DNA of 64,000 bases, taken from contig CP095846.1 of the NCBI GenBank assembly GCA_023100825.1, positions 3,534,001 to 3,598,000 of the forward strand, written 5' to 3'. The notes below the pieces were generated by a model. The model searched no databases and was not told the origin of the DNA. It worked only from the letters and a program-made list of their open reading frames with translations. The translations under genes and the position numbers were made by a program. Within the stretch, counting starts at the first letter, position 1. Every line of letters begins with the position of its first letter. This document shows positions 62,420-64,000 of the stretch, in pieces. This DNA comes from Nocardioidaceae bacterium SCSIO 66511. GTDB taxonomy: Bacteria > Actinomycetota > Actinomycetes > Propionibacteriales > Nocardioidaceae.

Positions 62420-63154
62420 ATGTTGAAGGCTTCCCTGCTGCCACTCCGGAGCGACCGGGTCGTGCTCCGAGCCATGCGCCGCGAAGATGCCGGCGCGTAC
62501 GCTGCCGGCACCAGTGATCCCTCCGTACGCGAGTACGCGCACCTACCCGAGCCGGAGTACACCGAAGAGTCCGTCCTCGCCCTCATCGAGGGACCCATCA
62601 AGGAAGGCCTTGCCAGCGGTGACCTCGCCGTACTGACCATGACGGTCCCGTCAACCGACGAGTTCGCCGGCAGCCTCGTACTCTTCGGACCCACCGGCAC
62701 CTCCATCGAGGTGGGCTTCTGGGTGCATCCCGACTATCGAGGTCGGGGGCTGTCCGCGGACGCCCTCGCACTCGCCCATGACTTCGCTCGACGCAGCGGG
62801 TTCACCACCGTGACTGCCCGAACGGCCCCGAAGAACTCCGCATCCCAACGGACACTCGACCGCTCGGGCTACCTGAGGAGTGGATCGGCACCAGGCACCA
62901 CACCAGCCGGCGAAAGCATGGACTTGCTGCACTACCGTCGCCCACTGGAACCACCCAACCCTTCGGGCTCAACGGACCTTCGCGAGAACGCCGTTGGACA
63001 GGGCGACGGATCCGTTTCCGAACCGGTGACGACTGCGGAAGCCCGGGATCAGCTACCGAACCCTGGCTCCCGCGATGCACAGACACATCGTGCTCCTCAC
63101 CAGCAGCAGAACGCCGCCCCGACCGGTCGAAGCACTGATCGCCCACCTGACTGA
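62420..63154 (+). CDS. GNAT-family acetyltransferase with disordered tail
   Basis: 244 residues. GNAT domain in residues 1-175: GFWVHPDYRGRGLSADALAL is the acetyl-CoA loop and NSASQRTLDRSGYLRSGSAP the end motif. The last 65 residues are Pro/Ser/Gln-rich (EPPNPSGSTDLRENAVGQGD and onward) and look non-globular. Because the GNAT domain is complete by residue 175, the tail may be a read-through of lost sequence. ATG at 62420, divergent from the TetR gene. Substrate unknown. Confidence 0.82.
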   Translation: MLKASLLPLRSDRVVLRAMRREDAGAYAAGTSDPSVREYAHLPEPEYTEESVLALIEGPIKEGLASGDLAVLTMTVPSTDEFAGSLVLFGPTGTSIEVGFWVHPDYRGRGLSADALALAHDFARRSGFTTVTARTAPKNSASQRTLDRSGYLRSGSAPGTTPAGESMDLLHYRRPLEPPNPSGSTDLRENAVGQGDGSVSEPVTTAEARDQLPNPGSRDAQTHRAPHQQQNAAPTGRSTDRPPD

Positions 63155-63225
63155 GGCTTCCGGTGAACCGAACGTCGACCCGTCCCCGACGTGAGACAGA
63201 CGTTCGGCACCCGAGAGACAAAGCC

Positions 63226-63290
63226 TTGACATCCTACCCTGATGCCGTAACCTGACATGCCAGTTACTACTAACTGGTCAAACAGGTTAC
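63226..63290 (+). promoter_or_regulatory. Promoter with a 44-bp nested palindrome
   Basis: TTGACA (63226-63231) is a good -35 hexamer, and TAACCT (63248-63253) a -10-like hexamer 16 bases on. Starting at 63247, GTAACCTG pairs with CAGGTTAC (63283-63290), and inside it CCAGTTA (63260-63266) pairs with TAACTGG (63271-63277). The palindrome covers the -10 and ends 16 bp before the CGNR start codon. A strong operator for the CGNR protein is the simplest reading. Confidence 0.7.
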
Positions 63291-63306
63291 GGCGAAGGGT
63301 CGGGGC

Positions 63307-63903
63307 ATGGTGCAGCAGATCCGGACATGGGATGGACAGGAGTGGCGGTTTGATCCAGGTGCCCTGTTCCTGGACTTCGTCTACACCGGCGACTTTGAAG
63401 TCGGCCCTTGGCGCGAAGGAATGGTCTTCACCGCCCAGGAGCTCGATGCGTGGCTCGCAGAGCACGTCGCGCGCGACCTCAAACCTGCGACCCCGCATGA
63501 GCTCGAGCAGGCTCTCGCGCTGCGCGAGTGCCTCACCCGGCTCGTCAAGGCCGCCGCGGGGATTGGCGATCAGGCCGACGACGGCGATGTTTCGTTCGTC
63601 TCGCGGGTCGCGTCCCGCCCTGACGTCCCGCCGGTATTCCCGGGCCACCTGCCGGAGGGTGATTCGAAGACGGATCATGCGCTGTCGACCATCGCGCGCG
63701 ACGCAGTCATCCATCTGCGCGACCACTCTGACCGGCTACGCAATTGCAACGGCCTGGACTGCCCGATGGTCTTCCTCGACCTGTCGCGCGCCGGCAAGCG
63801 CACGTGGTGCTCCATGTCCCGCTGCGGCAATAGAGCCAAAGCCCGCGCCTTCAGATCCAGGATTGCCGACCAGAAGAGCACTAGAGGAGGAGCAACGAAA
63901 TGA
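63307..63903 (+). CDS. CGNR zinc-finger/ABATE-domain regulator
   Basis: 198 residues. The N-terminal ABATE domain has LFLDFVYTGDFEVGPW and ELEQALALRECLTRLV. The C-terminal CGNR zinc finger has LRNCNGLDCPMVFLDLSRAG, KRTWCSMSRCGNRAKARAF: Cys pairs C-x4-C and C-x4-C followed by GNR, the family signature. Proteins of this type are DNA-binding regulators of uncharacterised regulons. ATG at 63307 with GAAGGG upstream. The stop overlaps the next start by 4 bp (ATGA). Confidence 0.9.
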   Translation: MVQQIRTWDGQEWRFDPGALFLDFVYTGDFEVGPWREGMVFTAQELDAWLAEHVARDLKPATPHELEQALALRECLTRLVKAAAGIGDQADDGDVSFVSRVASRPDVPPVFPGHLPEGDSKTDHALSTIARDAVIHLRDHSDRLRNCNGLDCPMVFLDLSRAGKRTWCSMSRCGNRAKARAFRSRIADQKSTRGGATK

Positions 63904-64000
63904 CCCGACACATCGTCATCACCGAGAACATCACCCTGGACGGAGTGGTCGAGAACGATGGCACGTGGTTCGACCCGACCGACGACTCCGAGCAAGGGCG
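63900..64000 (+). CDS. Dihydrofolate-reductase-like (RibD C-terminal) protein, partial
   Basis: Begins ATG at 63900, overlapping the CGNR stop (ATGA), and runs off the window end after 33 complete codons. MTRHIVITENITLDGVVEND and the following GTWFDP match the opening of the DHFR-like/RibD C-terminal domain family. Coupled translation suggests the CGNR protein regulates this gene. Only the N-terminus is visible. Confidence 0.7.
   Translation, partial: MTRHIVITENITLDGVVENDGTWFDPTDDSEQG

Overview
The window is high-GC DNA, coding-dense on both strands, from an actinomycete chromosome. Family-level markers point the same way: mshB (mycothiol synthesis), a DUF3117 protein, a 13E12/DUF222 HNH protein, monomeric NADP isocitrate dehydrogenase, 7Fe ferredoxin FdxA, an ECF sigma factor with a zinc anti-sigma factor, and lipoproteins with actinobacterial signals. 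Gene order resembles the mycobacterial mshB-fdxC-dapC-dapD-dapE-folP2-sigE-tatB-mrp stretch read in reverse. The gene content suits a Nocardioidaceae/Propionibacteriales-like host, which is an inference and not proven. No rRNA, tRNA, IS transposase, prophage or CRISPR array was seen.

Layout. 0-8.6 kb: CoA-ester lyase, an EamA exporter, then MgtE_N/CBS protein, DUF1003 protein, Mrp and TatB (rightward), facing an anti-sigma/sigma-E pair (leftward) and an O-methyltransferase. The anti-sigma factor appears to carry a fused RseB-like sensor domain, and htrA is missing. 8.7-15.4 kb: small conserved genes, a C39-like secreted protein, enoyl-CoA hydratase, M14 peptidase, FolP2-like protein, LOG protein and DapE. 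15.5-19.4 kb: a NarL-type two-component system and an ABC exporter. 19.4-28.4 kb: VOC protein, DapD, a cell-wall-hydrolase-like protein, a GntP permease/CoA-transferase/LysR cluster, DapC, FdxA and a GNAT protein. DapD, DapC and DapE together give the succinylase steps of diaminopimelate synthesis. 28.4-29.1 kb is a repeat-rich non-coding island.

29.1-39 kb: one-carbon pair fhs-fchA, the mshB operon with a small membrane protein, flavin reductase and VanW protein, an S9 peptidase, and a DUF222/HNH gene behind an SOS-box-like promoter. 39-50.5 kb: pterin dehydratase, DUF1203, a Na+/H+ antiporter ending in a UBP zinc finger, secreted proteins, monomeric ICD with a deaminase, an SDR/MarR pair with twin operators, and a short-chain fatty acid transporter. 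50.6-54.7 kb: a 1129-residue molybdopterin oxidoreductase fused to a flavin reductase and a 2Fe-2S ferredoxin, divergent from a GntR regulator. 54.8-64 kb: mostly uncharacterised proteins, several GNATs, a TetR regulator, and a CGNR regulator behind a 44-bp palindrome, translationally coupled to a dihydrofolate-reductase-like gene cut by the window end.

The least explained signal is non-coding. Three copies of a gap-free 79-bp element (2065, 17351, 28630) share short terminal inverted repeats and an internal hairpin kept by compensating base changes. Two copies are followed by a second shared 83-bp block and by degenerate ~53-bp units; at 28.4-29.0 kb the units lie in opposite orientations on the two sides of the element. 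Four convergent gene pairs also end at elaborate palindromes (5875, 13405, 19362, 60957).
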